DNA of 64,000 nt from positions 1 through 64,000 of the IMG/VR virus record IMGVR_UViG_3300025141_000075, one strand, 5' to 3'. The number at the start of each line of letters is the position of its first letter. Positions within the stretch are counted from its first letter, which is position 1. Under the pieces are notes generated by a model. That model did no database searches. It saw only the letters and a program-made list of their open reading frames with translations, and had not been told where the DNA came from. Position numbers and translations under genes: made by a program. This DNA comes from a virus. Of the stretch, positions 23,761 through 30,895 are shown one piece after another.

Positions 23761-23862
23761 TTAATTAATAGCTTTGAGTAAAAATAGGGTACTGTAATAC
23801 GCGGCGGCCAAAACAGTGGCGTCCAGAAGTGTTTTAAAGATAAAGAAAACAACTTTGTTCAT
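23761..23862 (-). CDS. Predicted 33-residue membrane peptide
   Basis: A short frame from ATG 23862 (MNKVVFFIFKTLLDATVLAA) to TAA at 23761, with a strong GGGAGG Shine-Dalgarno eight bases upstream. It fills the gap between a sigma70-like promoter and the Mre11-Rad50 gene, which begins 12 bases after its stop. Almost the whole peptide could be one or two membrane segments. There is no homologue I can name, so the coding call rests on the ribosome binding site, position and composition. Confidence 0.55.
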   Translation of the reverse strand: MNKVVFFIFKTLLDATVLAAAYYSTLFLLKAIN

Positions 23863-23887
23863 AGCACAGCCCTCCCAAGCTACTATT

Positions 23888-23915
23888 AGTATATCATGTC
23901 TGTGGATAAATGCAA
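23888..23915 (-). promoter_or_regulatory. Sigma70-like extended -10 promoter for the small peptide and Mre11-Rad50
   Basis: On the minus strand TTGCAT (23910-23915), 16 bases, then TATACT (23888-23893) preceded by TGA, forming an extended -10. A perfect 5-base-arm palindrome TACTATTAGTA (23881-23891) overlaps the -10 and could be an operator. Confidence 0.6.
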
Positions 23916-23933
23916 GCTTTTTCTGTTAATATT

Positions 23934-24830
23934 TTACTTACCGACGTTTTGGCCGGTAATTTTATTAAACATTTGCATGTAATATTGAGAAGCAGACATG
24001 CCTGCATTTGGAAGTTCAGGATTCACCATATCTAACAAGGGGTAAGATTCGTATCCGAAAGATTCACCCTTACCTTTAAGGAATTTTATACCGCCTTGAG
24101 ATGCCTTTTGCATTTGTGCTTGGTTTCCACCAATTTCGCCTTTACTTACCTTGGCGGGATTAAAATCTGGTAAATCATATAACTGTTTATACTGTTGTGC
24201 ATATTGTTCTTTGGACATATCGGCATCCCTAACTGTGTCAAGATCAATACCCGGCCTTAGTTCTGCCTTGCTGGTTACACCCTTGGCAATTTGGTTTTTA
24301 ATGTCTTTCTGTAATTTCAGCAAAACGCCGTATTCTTGTGAAAACATTTGTGTGCGACCACCATCGTAATCTTGGAAAATAGGGAAGTTTTGCATTTGAG
24401 ATACTCTATCACTAAAATCTTGACCTGCTTCACCACCTACAGAACCCTTGTCTGCATCTGGGCTTATATTCCACATAAAGTTGGCTGATGAACCTAGCAG
24501 GTCATTAACTGATTCTAATGCGTGGCCGGACAGTTGTTTTTCAGCTTCTACGCTAGCTTCTGCAGCCGCGCGTTCAGCAGCTTTAATATCAGATAAATCG
24601 GAACTTCGGTCTCCGAGAACAGCCAACAAACCGCCAACAACTGCTAGGGGGAGTAGACCTTTTTTAATTCTAGAAACCAAGTCGCGGCGGTGTTCCTTTT
24701 TGTATGCTTGCAAGTCTTCATCATTTTCAAGAAGAAATTTATCCAATTCTTCTTCAATTATTTGTTCTAAAAAATTATCAACTATTTCTTCTAAAATAAT
24801 TTGTTTAAGTTTTGACTCTGTGATATTCAT
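23934..24830 (-). CDS. LKQIILEE-leader protein with one membrane segment (298 aa)
   Basis: The N-terminus MNITESKLKQIILEEIVDNF matches the leader family, and the following EQIIEEELDKFLLENDED is a second similar acidic helix. Residues ~55-73 (GLLPLAVVGGLLAVLGDRS) form a hydrophobic segment. The remainder is mixed, with many Gln, Gly and Met residues and repeated MQ/FN patterns (FNKITGQNVGK at the end). It starts just beyond the primase stop, and an ACTATTTA motif sits inside the primase 3' end 29 bases upstream, so it may be expressed late, unlike primase. Candidate internal head or membrane-active protein; no family was recognised. Confidence 0.7.
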   Translation of the reverse strand: MNITESKLKQIILEEIVDNFLEQIIEEELDKFLLENDEDLQAYKKEHRRDLVSRIKKGLLPLAVVGGLLAVLGDRSSDLSDIKAAERAAAEASVEAEKQLSGHALESVNDLLGSSANFMWNISPDADKGSVGGEAGQDFSDRVSQMQNFPIFQDYDGGRTQMFSQEYGVLLKLQKDIKNQIAKGVTSKAELRPGIDLDTVRDADMSKEQYAQQYKQLYDLPDFNPAKVSKGEIGGNQAQMQKASQGGIKFLKGKGESFGYESYPLLDMVNPELPNAGMSASQYYMQMFNKITGQNVGK

Positions 24831-24831
24831 G

Positions 24832-25770
24832 CTATACCGCCGATAGTAAATCTAGCAGTAAATAGTTGTCTCTATCGATAAAGGAGGCTTTATTCTTTCT
24901 TTCAGCAAACACTTCTTTAGGCATTGAGCCTACATCTTCGAACCCAGAAATATCAATCTTGTAAAGTTCAATATCATATCGAAGAAGCATTTCAATAATC
25001 CTCCTCTCTTTGCTGGCTGCATCTGGGTCAAGTGCGACGTAGATTGGGGTGTCATTTCGTACAATCTTTCGTAATAAATCGGACCCGGCGCGTAGGGTTG
25101 AGCCCAATATAGGAACAGCATTTCCGGCGACAAGTGCATCAAAAACTCCCTCGACCAATACTAGGTCTCTATTCCAGTCAATATATAGGTCGTTAAACAC
25201 TATATCCTTGGATGCTCTTGGATTTTTATACTTATAGGAGTCCCCAGTATAGGATCTCGCGATAAAGTAGCTACAATCGCCATCTTCGTCAAAAGATGGA
25301 ATAATGATTCTGTTGCGATATTCGCCGCTAAAACAAAAACCTATCTTCCACTTAATTATGTCTTCTTTTGTAAGTCCTCTTTTGAGTAAATATTTGAGGG
25401 CGTAAGCACCTGTTGCTGGGACTTTGTTTGTGCAGAGTGTTGCGAATTCTTCTGGTAATTGTATTTTCTCACTCCTTGTTTCAGGCTCGTATTCATCAAA
25501 GAGTTCATTAAACTTCTCCAAGTCTGTCCGAACTGTAATTTCGTCCCACCGCTGGAGTTGTGTAAAAGAACCAAAACGCCTAATAACCCGCCTAATATTA
25601 CGACCGCGATAATCACAAACCCAACACTTAAAAGCATTTTTATCCAAATTAATAGAGAATTTACGCTTGTGGTGATTGCACGCAGGACACGTGAAAAGAA
25701 GTTCCTGTCCTTTGTCAATGTTGTTTCCAAACGTTTCATATAATATTCTCTTTGCTTCTTTCTTATTCAT
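24832..25770 (-). CDS. DnaG-type DNA primase, T4 gp61-like
   Basis: The 312-residue protein has an N-terminal zinc-binding domain with CPAC (28-31), nearby histidines, and CWVC (49-52). It has a TOPRIM core with LVEGVFDALVAG near 200-213, ILGSTLRAG, and YVALDPDAASK near 245-255, carrying the catalytic Glu and Asp-x-Asp residues. The domain order and short length fit phage primases lacking the helicase-binding domain of bacterial DnaG. It makes RNA primers for lagging-strand synthesis. No replicative helicase or polymerase is in the window. The gene has its own sigma70-like promoter behind a terminator. The C-terminal end overlaps the signal for the next gene. Confidence 0.9.
   Translation of the reverse strand: MNKKEAKRILYETFGNNIDKGQELLFTCPACNHHKRKFSINLDKNAFKCWVCDYRGRNIRRVIRRFGSFTQLQRWDEITVRTDLEKFNELFDEYEPETRSEKIQLPEEFATLCTNKVPATGAYALKYLLKRGLTKEDIIKWKIGFCFSGEYRNRIIIPSFDEDGDCSYFIARSYTGDSYKYKNPRASKDIVFNDLYIDWNRDLVLVEGVFDALVAGNAVPILGSTLRAGSDLLRKIVRNDTPIYVALDPDAASKERRIIEMLLRYDIELYKIDISGFEDVGSMPKEVFAERKNKASFIDRDNYLLLDLLSAV
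24859..24866 (-). promoter_or_regulatory. ACTATTTA motif inside the primase 3' end
   Basis: ACTATTTACTGC on the coding strand, 29 bases upstream of the leader protein that starts at 24830. It separates a replication gene from a putative virion gene, where a late start would make sense. The role is inferred. Confidence 0.35.
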
Positions 25771-25784
25771 ATGCCCTCAAAGCA

Positions 25785-25813
25785 AATTTATCATGAATTG
25801 GTGTTCATGTCAA
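25785..25813 (-). promoter_or_regulatory. Sigma70-like promoter for primase
   Basis: Perfect -35 TTGACA (25808-25813), 17 bases, then TAAATT (25785-25790) on the minus strand, 15 bases before the primase ATG and directly downstream of a terminator. The spacer contains an inverted repeat CATGAA-N6-TTCATG (25792-25809), a possible operator. Confidence 0.7.
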
Positions 25814-25815
25814 GT

Positions 25816-25840
25816 AAAAACCCCGCCGAAGCGGGGTTTT
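25816..25840 (-). terminator. Rho-independent terminator after the FKBP gene
   Basis: Stem CCCCGC / GCGGGG with a TTCG loop (25821-25836), flanked by A and T runs on both sides (25816-25820 and 25837-25840). It begins a few bases past the FKBP stop and ends before the primase promoter. The symmetric flanks allow bidirectional action. Confidence 0.92.
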
Positions 25841-25844
25841 AATT

Positions 25845-26420
25845 TTACTGTGCTTGTAAGGCGTCAATAATTTGAGCCTTGGTGGACTTTGTGTTGACCG
25901 GCAAGCCTCGCGACTTTGCAACTTCAAGAAGTTCAGCCTTCTTCATGCCAGCACTCCAGTCAGTGAATGTAATGTCTGGAGTTGCTTCCGGTGGGTGACC
26001 TACACTCACCAATTCGATCTCAAAAGTTAACTCCTCTCCAGCTAACGGGTGATTGAGATTTAATACAACCTCATCTTCCAAGATCTCGTGAATCTTGGCC
26101 AAAAAAGATCCTTCAGGACCATTTCCTTGAACTACTTCTCCCACCACAAAATCAAAATCAGCCCCAAAAGCTGATTTTGGCGCTGGGCGAAGTGCATCGG
26201 GGTTTATAGGCCCGTAGGCTTCTTCTGGAGAGAGATTGACTACAGTCTTTTCTCCCGCAGTCATGCCAACAATGGCGTTCTCAAAACCTTCAATCATGGT
26301 TCCGGTGCCAAGACTGAAATTTAAAGTTTCACCGCGTGTGCGTGAGTTGTCAAATTCGGTACCATCAATTAAGGTACCCTTATAATGGACACGAACTCTG
26401 TGTCCTGTTTCTGCTTTCAT
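25845..26420 (-). CDS. SlyD-type FKBP peptidyl-prolyl isomerase with SAP-like C-terminus
   Basis: Residues 1-~70 are the FKBP core: VHYKGTLIDGTEFDNS, then GTGTMIEGFENAIVGMTAGE. The insert-in-flap chaperone domain typical of SlyD follows, with AYGPINPDALRPAPKSAF and LNLNHPLAGEELTFEIELVSV. Cellular SlyD ends in a His/Cys-rich metal tail. Here the C-terminus is instead ~35 residues, KKAELLEVAKSRGLPVNTKS then TKAQIIDALQ, the pattern of a SAP or HeH helix-extended-helix nucleic-acid-binding motif. Such an enzyme would speed proline-limited folding, possibly of phage proteins at DNA. It has its own promoter with an operator-like palindrome, and a terminator directly after, so it forms a single-gene transcription unit. 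Confidence 0.9.
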   Translation of the reverse strand: MKAETGHRVRVHYKGTLIDGTEFDNSRTRGETLNFSLGTGTMIEGFENAIVGMTAGEKTVVNLSPEEAYGPINPDALRPAPKSAFGADFDFVVGEVVQGNGPEGSFLAKIHEILEDEVVLNLNHPLAGEELTFEIELVSVGHPPEATPDITFTDWSAGMKKAELLEVAKSRGLPVNTKSTKAQIIDALQAQ

Positions 26421-26448
26421 TTTTATCTCCTAGGTTGATGAAAGAACA

Positions 26449-26470
26449 TCATGTGTAAGATAACACATGA
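26449..26470. promoter_or_regulatory. Operator-like perfect palindrome over the FKBP promoter -10
   Basis: Eight-base arms TCATGTGT and ACACATGA flank a six-base centre that is exactly the -10 hexamer TATCTT. A dimeric repressor bound here would block polymerase. An RNA hairpin role is less likely because it lies at or before the expected transcript start. Confidence 0.55.
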
Positions 26471-26485
26471 AGAGTTATTTGTCAA
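26457..26485 (-). promoter_or_regulatory. Sigma70-like promoter for the FKBP gene
   Basis: Perfect -35 TTGACA (26480-26485) overlapping the stop codon of the RuvC-like gene, a 17-base spacer, and TATCTT (26457-26462) preceded by TGT (extended -10). AGGAGA lies before the FKBP ATG at 26420. Confidence 0.68.
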
Positions 26486-27039
26486 GAACATTCTGTATTA
26501 TAACCGGCTTGAGCTATTATAATAGCATCTGCTCTATCGTAAGATTCTGGCTTGGGGTTTCCATACCTTGTATATTCAATTTTGAAGGCCGGCTCGGTTT
26601 CTAAAAGATGTTCTAATACCACTTGTTTGGCCTTCTGACCGCGGGGGACTTTGATTCCGGCAAGCTTCCTTGCGGACGTGGCACCGATAAATTTGGGCTT
26701 AATTTCAAAAAGTTCATATACAACCCAAGATACAATTCCATTAAACTTTTGTAACGTAGCCATAGTTTTAGCGGAAGATCCACCAGAATTAAAAAACGTA
26801 AAAGGCTGTTCAATATAAATATGTTCAATGGGATATTTAGAATCTCCAAGACCCGCCACATCTTCATTGTTGCATTGGTACATCTCATATAAATCAAGTA
26901 GTTTTTCTTTAATTGTTATTGTTTTCTCAAACACATCTTTGTATTTTCTTAGATCAATTGAATCATAAAAAACCAATTGTCCTTCAGCAACAATAGCAAA
27001 ACCAGTAATACTGGTGCTTATATCAATTCCTAAAATCAT
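26482..27039 (-). CDS. RuvC-like Holliday-junction/RNase H-fold nuclease
   Basis: The 185-residue protein has the RuvC catalytic set: ILGIDISTSITGFAI (Asp6), IYIEQPF (Glu77) and YDRADAIIIAQA (Asp168 and Asp171). The length is close to bacterial RuvC. KLAGIKVPRGQKAKQVV gives a basic DNA-contacting segment. It probably resolves branched DNA before packaging; T4 uses the unrelated gp49 for this. It follows a small HExxH gene by one base and is transcribed with the structural block upstream unless an unseen promoter exists. A crossover-nuclease role other than junction resolution cannot be excluded. Confidence 0.85.
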   Translation of the reverse strand: MILGIDISTSITGFAIVAEGQLVFYDSIDLRKYKDVFEKTITIKEKLLDLYEMYQCNNEDVAGLGDSKYPIEHIYIEQPFTFFNSGGSSAKTMATLQKFNGIVSWVVYELFEIKPKFIGATSARKLAGIKVPRGQKAKQVVLEHLLETEPAFKIEYTRYGNPKPESYDRADAIIIAQAGYNTECS

Positions 27040-27040
27040 T

Positions 27041-27382
27041 TTAAACCCTATATTTTCGCCAACTATATGGTTTTCTGTTGTCTAGATAGTATTCATTGAA
27101 CATTTGAGCGTACGCTTCTTGTTCAAAACGAATCCTGTGGTATGCTACCTCTTTATCTCTGAACTTTATCATTCCCTTTAGATAATCCCAACCATATAAC
27201 AAATAAAAGAATACCACAAAAAGTTCTTTTTGTTGAGCAATATGTATACTTTCATGATTTAAAACATCAGGTGACATGTCTTCGCGCGAAATAATAAATG
27301 GGTATAGTGTAATTGCACAAATATCAATTACCCAAGAAATCGCTTTCAAAAATTTTGGAGCTATTATTACTATTGGTTTCAT
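27041..27382 (-). CDS. Small membrane-associated HExxH protein (113 aa)
   Basis: LNHESIHIAQQKELF (41-55) carries an HExxH motif, and RFEQEAYA (85-92) provides the downstream Glu expected for a third zinc ligand. Two hydrophobic stretches surround it: residues ~8-31 and FVVFFYLLYGWDYL at 55-68. The pattern HExIHxxQQxE...FYLxYG...FExEAY is known to me from small uncharacterised bacterial proteins, especially in Bacteroidota. It is thus a putative minimal metallopeptidase. Its ATG overlaps the stop of the upstream structural gene. Substrate is unknown; host-envelope or virion protein processing are options. Confidence 0.75.
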   Translation of the reverse strand: MKPIVIIAPKFLKAISWVIDICAITLYPFIISREDMSPDVLNHESIHIAQQKELFVVFFYLLYGWDYLKGMIKFRDKEVAYHRIRFEQEAYAQMFNEYYLDNRKPYSWRKYRV

Positions 27383-28677
27383 TATATATCTATTTTCAAT
27401 TTAAACGAATAATCATCATCTTCATTTTTCAGTACTGGGTTAGCTAAAGTTGCTACACCTATTAAGTTTTTATGTTCATCATATATTGCAATTCTTGAAA
27501 TGTATACTTGTCTTTTAAAATCAGCATTATGGCCCATATAACTTGATGATACCATATTAACTATCAATTTGTTTTCATTTTCTTGGTATACTGCCGAAGA
27601 AGAAATTGAAACCTTCTTTTGTCCATATTTTATATATGACGGATTATTAGAATAATTCACTTCGCCCTTTTTAGCATGCGCAAACATAGTAACAACCTGT
27701 GTATCTGTTTGTCCCCTAAAGGACAGATTAAAAGAAGCAGATACAAAATTGCCGCCGGCGGTCGATTGATTAACACCATCTAGTGCGCCGGCGCCGAAAT
27801 AAATCCACCGTGGTCTGTCACTGGTTGTGTCACTTTTGATCGGGATGGAATCGCCCTCAAGTTGCCAAGACCCTGTTAACAATAAGAAACCTTCGTCGTA
27901 AAGGACAACACCAGCCACAGAACCTGAACCAGTGGAACCCGGGGGCCCGACCTGCACAAGTTCTCCATTTCGCTTTTCATCTCTAAGTTCACCAACAAGT
28001 GAGCCTGTAAAATACCATTTAAGAGAGACGGTGCCGGGTTGCAATTGGGTGCCATAAAATATTGATGGAATTGAGACTAAATTAATAATTTGATTATCTT
28101 TGTTCCAGTTCCAGTACCCTCCATCAGCGGCGCCCATGGTGCCGCCTTTTGATTCTACCAAATAGTGGCGGCTTCGGGTTGCTCCATAAAAATCCAGCCT
28201 GTTCTTCAAAGCAAAATAAAACGGATGAATTGGTGTACCTTCACTTGTTCTAGTGCCGGTGTTGGTGTCAACAATTGTGTCTCTTTGACTGGGGTTAGCC
28301 ATGTAATACCGATGTATAGAGGCAGACATCGGATAACTACTTGTTATCGTGTCACCATAAACAAATTCATTACTGTAACTGGCTGGGCTAGCTGTTCTGA
28401 AACTAGCGCCGGCGGAATCCTTTGTAATAAACGGGTAAATTGACTTCGCGGTTGACGGCTTTCCGGGGGTACCGCGGTCAATCACGCGATCAATATTATA
28501 CTCATATAAACTTATGTGGCCTTCTGGAACATTATAGACGTCGTGTGACAAGACACCAGACTGCTCTGGTATGCTATTGTAAAACACGCGACTATCAAAT
28601 ATTAAAAACTCAACGCGCGGGTGAGCGCGCATTGTGTTGATTATAATATCTTTGTCCGAGAACTTCTTTAGGGACAT
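27382..28677 (-). CDS. Tail/baseplate structural protein, paralogue of 28688-29812 (431 aa)
   Basis: Begins MSLKKFSDKDIIINTMRAHP. The middle is rich in Tyr, Gly, Ser and Asp, with a WNWNKD patch and a strand-rich region LVGELRDEK to FLLLTGSWQLEG. The last ~90 residues share a domain with the next-upstream gene: NYSNNPSYI, YISRIAIYDEHKNLIGVATL and a final LKIDI match NYSTNPTYV, a corresponding strand and VRLDY. It lies at the end of the baseplate block. Likely a virion protein; the precise position in the particle is unknown. Confidence 0.75.
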   Translation of the reverse strand: MSLKKFSDKDIIINTMRAHPRVEFLIFDSRVFYNSIPEQSGVLSHDVYNVPEGHISLYEYNIDRVIDRGTPGKPSTAKSIYPFITKDSAGASFRTASPASYSNEFVYGDTITSSYPMSASIHRYYMANPSQRDTIVDTNTGTRTSEGTPIHPFYFALKNRLDFYGATRSRHYLVESKGGTMGAADGGYWNWNKDNQIINLVSIPSIFYGTQLQPGTVSLKWYFTGSLVGELRDEKRNGELVQVGPPGSTGSGSVAGVVLYDEGFLLLTGSWQLEGDSIPIKSDTTSDRPRWIYFGAGALDGVNQSTAGGNFVSASFNLSFRGQTDTQVVTMFAHAKKGEVNYSNNPSYIKYGQKKVSISSSAVYQENENKLIVNMVSSSYMGHNADFKRQVYISRIAIYDEHKNLIGVATLANPVLKNEDDDYSFKLKIDI

Positions 28678-28687
28678 AACGGCCCCC

Positions 28688-29812
28688 TTAGTAATCCAGC
28701 CTGACGCGGAGGGTTAATTCATTTGTTGGATCTTTGCGCAGCGGCTCAGACAGTTTGGCAGTAGCTAACAGTTCGCCGGCGGCACTATACATGCCCACAG
28801 TGGTTACATATGAAATTGGAATATCACTAGAGATGTTTTTAACAACAATCGCGGCGCCCGAAACATATGTTGGGTTTGTGCTGTAATTGAATTTATTCCA
28901 AGGTACGCGACAGAAGAAAATATTTGAGTTAATTTCTGTTGTATTGTTGAAAGCAATGTTCGTGATTCTGTGGCGGAATGCGTTGCAGGCACCGGAGATC
29001 GAAGAACCCGAGAGGGTCGCGACGACGCCCTTAGTATTCGCGTCCAAATCCCCCTGATTCCATGAAAAATCGCCATTAAAATCAACGTTAAGTGTGTCCG
29101 CTTCGGCTTTTCCACCCAGATCATTCTTAAAAATCGAAGCAGTTAAAACCGCAATTCCTGCTTGATAGAAAATGTTGCCGACTTCAGCCCTACCAAGTTT
29201 TGTAGCCAAAACACCGTCTTGGGCATAGAGAATGCCATACTCGCCGCCGAGCGCAGCGACTGTACCTTGGTTATCAGAAGCACTAACATCAGCTATGGTG
29301 ACAACGGCGCCGGCGGTGGTAGCGTCAGCCCATGAGCCCGTAGCCACTGTCATACTAAAGGTACCCTTTTTGATCTGGTCTTTTGTTAATAATCTAGAAA
29401 AGTTAACGAATACTACTTCAAGCATTTGATTGGTGTTATCTGAGATATTTAAGTCAGACTCGAATCTTTCAACGAACTCGCCCGTATCTTTACTATAACC
29501 CAGCAGCACTTGGGCCATAGAATTATACATATTGATCTTTTTAGCGTTTTGAATACTTGCAGAACCACTCAGCGCAGAAGCTTCGTCGTAGCCCACTGTT
29601 AAATCAAAAATGTGGTTTGCAGAAGAACTCAAATAGGGATAATCATAGACGGACTGAAATTGTCCGTGGCTAAAATTCTTGATATTTTCTTCAATATAAG
29701 AGCCCGTACCGAACTTGTAAATAGCTCCGGTCATGGGGATTGCTTCGTGAAGCAATGTCTTTGTCGTGATGATGTCCGTACTTAAATTAAACGGCTGAAA
29801 TTGGTTAGGCAT
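28688..29812 (-). CDS. Tail/baseplate structural protein, paralogue of 27382-28677 (374 aa)
   Basis: Begins MPNQFQPFNLSTDIITTKTL and contains IENIKNFSHGQFQSVYDYP-like and QVLLGYSKDTGEFVERFESD segments, then a beta-rich central domain with many Ala/Gly/Thr (QMLEVVFVNFSRLLTKDQIK). The C-terminal ~90 residues match the C-terminus of the following gene (NYSTNPTYV, then YSAAGELLATAKLSEPL, ending RVRLDY). Phage structural proteins with this organisation recur in marine myophage metagenomes as I recall, without assigned function. Confidence 0.75.
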   Translation of the reverse strand: MPNQFQPFNLSTDIITTKTLLHEAIPMTGAIYKFGTGSYIEENIKNFSHGQFQSVYDYPYLSSSANHIFDLTVGYDEASALSGSASIQNAKKINMYNSMAQVLLGYSKDTGEFVERFESDLNISDNTNQMLEVVFVNFSRLLTKDQIKKGTFSMTVATGSWADATTAGAVVTIADVSASDNQGTVAALGGEYGILYAQDGVLATKLGRAEVGNIFYQAGIAVLTASIFKNDLGGKAEADTLNVDFNGDFSWNQGDLDANTKGVVATLSGSSISGACNAFRHRITNIAFNNTTEINSNIFFCRVPWNKFNYSTNPTYVSGAAIVVKNISSDIPISYVTTVGMYSAAGELLATAKLSEPLRKDPTNELTLRVRLDY

Positions 29813-29824
29813 TAGTAAACTCCA

Positions 29825-30856
29825 TTATACTTTCCTTACTACTCTAATAGGTATGTGTGCTGTGACACCCGATGTTTTTCCAACTGCGTACACAGTGGTG
29901 TCAATATAATCATATGTGTTGCCATCACTAAACAAATCTTGGCTAGTTTTTCCATATAGGGCATATTTTGCAGCGCTATCTTTAAGATCTGGGTGTACAG
30001 TGAAAGAGAGACAGGTAATAACACCACTAGGGCCATTAATAGCTGAATAGTCATCTGCTGCTGTAGAACCATCTGCACGGGCAGAAATTTGGGTGGTGAT
30101 AGTGGGTACAATGGCTGTGCCATAGTTAGAGATCCCTATCCTATTGGTACCCGCACGAACTCGGCTTCCGAACGCTATCTTAATCTGTGAATCACCTTTG
30201 GCTGGATATAGCCATTGAGAATTAGCTGGGGAAGGATGTGCCACGCCGTTCAAAAATCTCGTATCCATTGATATATCCATATTATTATCTATTAGATGTT
30301 GATCTGAAAGGTATGCTTGTTTATTGGTGCGCCCCACTGTTCTCGGCGGATCAGCATTAAGGGAATCAATGCCGGTCTCTATATAGATAGCAGTATCGCC
30401 ACTTCCCGGGGCTTGGTAATAACCAACACCATTGCCTGCTCCGTGAGCGGTGTCTAATGCGGATTTGAGGGCATCACCAGTCTGGGCATTAACCGAGACG
30501 TAATAGATGCCACTGCTAGTTCTTTGAACCGCGGGCCCTTTGATACCGACGGTTTTATCCCACACTTTTAGTGTTGGCATATAAAGCAGGTTCAAATTAC
30601 CATTGAAGCTGACCAAACCATAGTTGATATTTGCATTTGAAGAGGCGAAAGCCTCTAATACCGGTGTTTGTAAAATTTCTAAATCATAATATGCCGAACC
30701 GGACGGATGATTTTTGTTATAAATTCTATAATCAATTTCGTCGTCACCTAAAGCAAATTGAGTAATTCTAAAATTACCTTCTGCCATTCTTTTGCGACCT
30801 AAATCTGTTAAAACTGCATCGAGAACAATGTCTCCGCTGTTATCTAAAAAAGCCAT
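29825..30856 (-). CDS. Baseplate/tail-associated structural protein with LTxxGRxxxxxGNF motif (343 aa)
   Basis: The N-terminus FLDNSGDIVLDAVLTDLGRK, followed by RMAEGNFRITQFALGDDEID, resembles the start of the gene at 39705-40763 (DVIDFKLTSYGKHLLGRGNF and FDDNILYD). Both appear to share an N-terminal domain. The rest is beta-rich, with NTYDYIDTTVYAVGK and a C-terminal HIPIRVVRKV. The ACTATTTA motif lies 20 bases upstream and AGGAGAGAGG is the Shine-Dalgarno. The role is likely structural. Confidence 0.75.
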   Translation of the reverse strand: MAFLDNSGDIVLDAVLTDLGRKRMAEGNFRITQFALGDDEIDYRIYNKNHPSGSAYYDLEILQTPVLEAFASSNANINYGLVSFNGNLNLLYMPTLKVWDKTVGIKGPAVQRTSSGIYYVSVNAQTGDALKSALDTAHGAGNGVGYYQAPGSGDTAIYIETGIDSLNADPPRTVGRTNKQAYLSDQHLIDNNMDISMDTRFLNGVAHPSPANSQWLYPAKGDSQIKIAFGSRVRAGTNRIGISNYGTAIVPTITTQISARADGSTAADDYSAINGPSGVITCLSFTVHPDLKDSAAKYALYGKTSQDLFSDGNTYDYIDTTVYAVGKTSGVTAHIPIRVVRKV

Positions 30857-30875
30857 TTATTTTCCTCTCTCCTGA

Positions 30876-30883
30876 TAAATAGT
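30876..30883 (-). promoter_or_regulatory. ACTATTTA motif, candidate late promoter element
   Basis: ACTATTTATCAGG on the coding strand, in the gap between two structural genes and 20 bases before the start at 30856, the same spacing as at 1617. Confidence 0.38.
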
Positions 30884-30895
30884 AGTCAAAATTGT

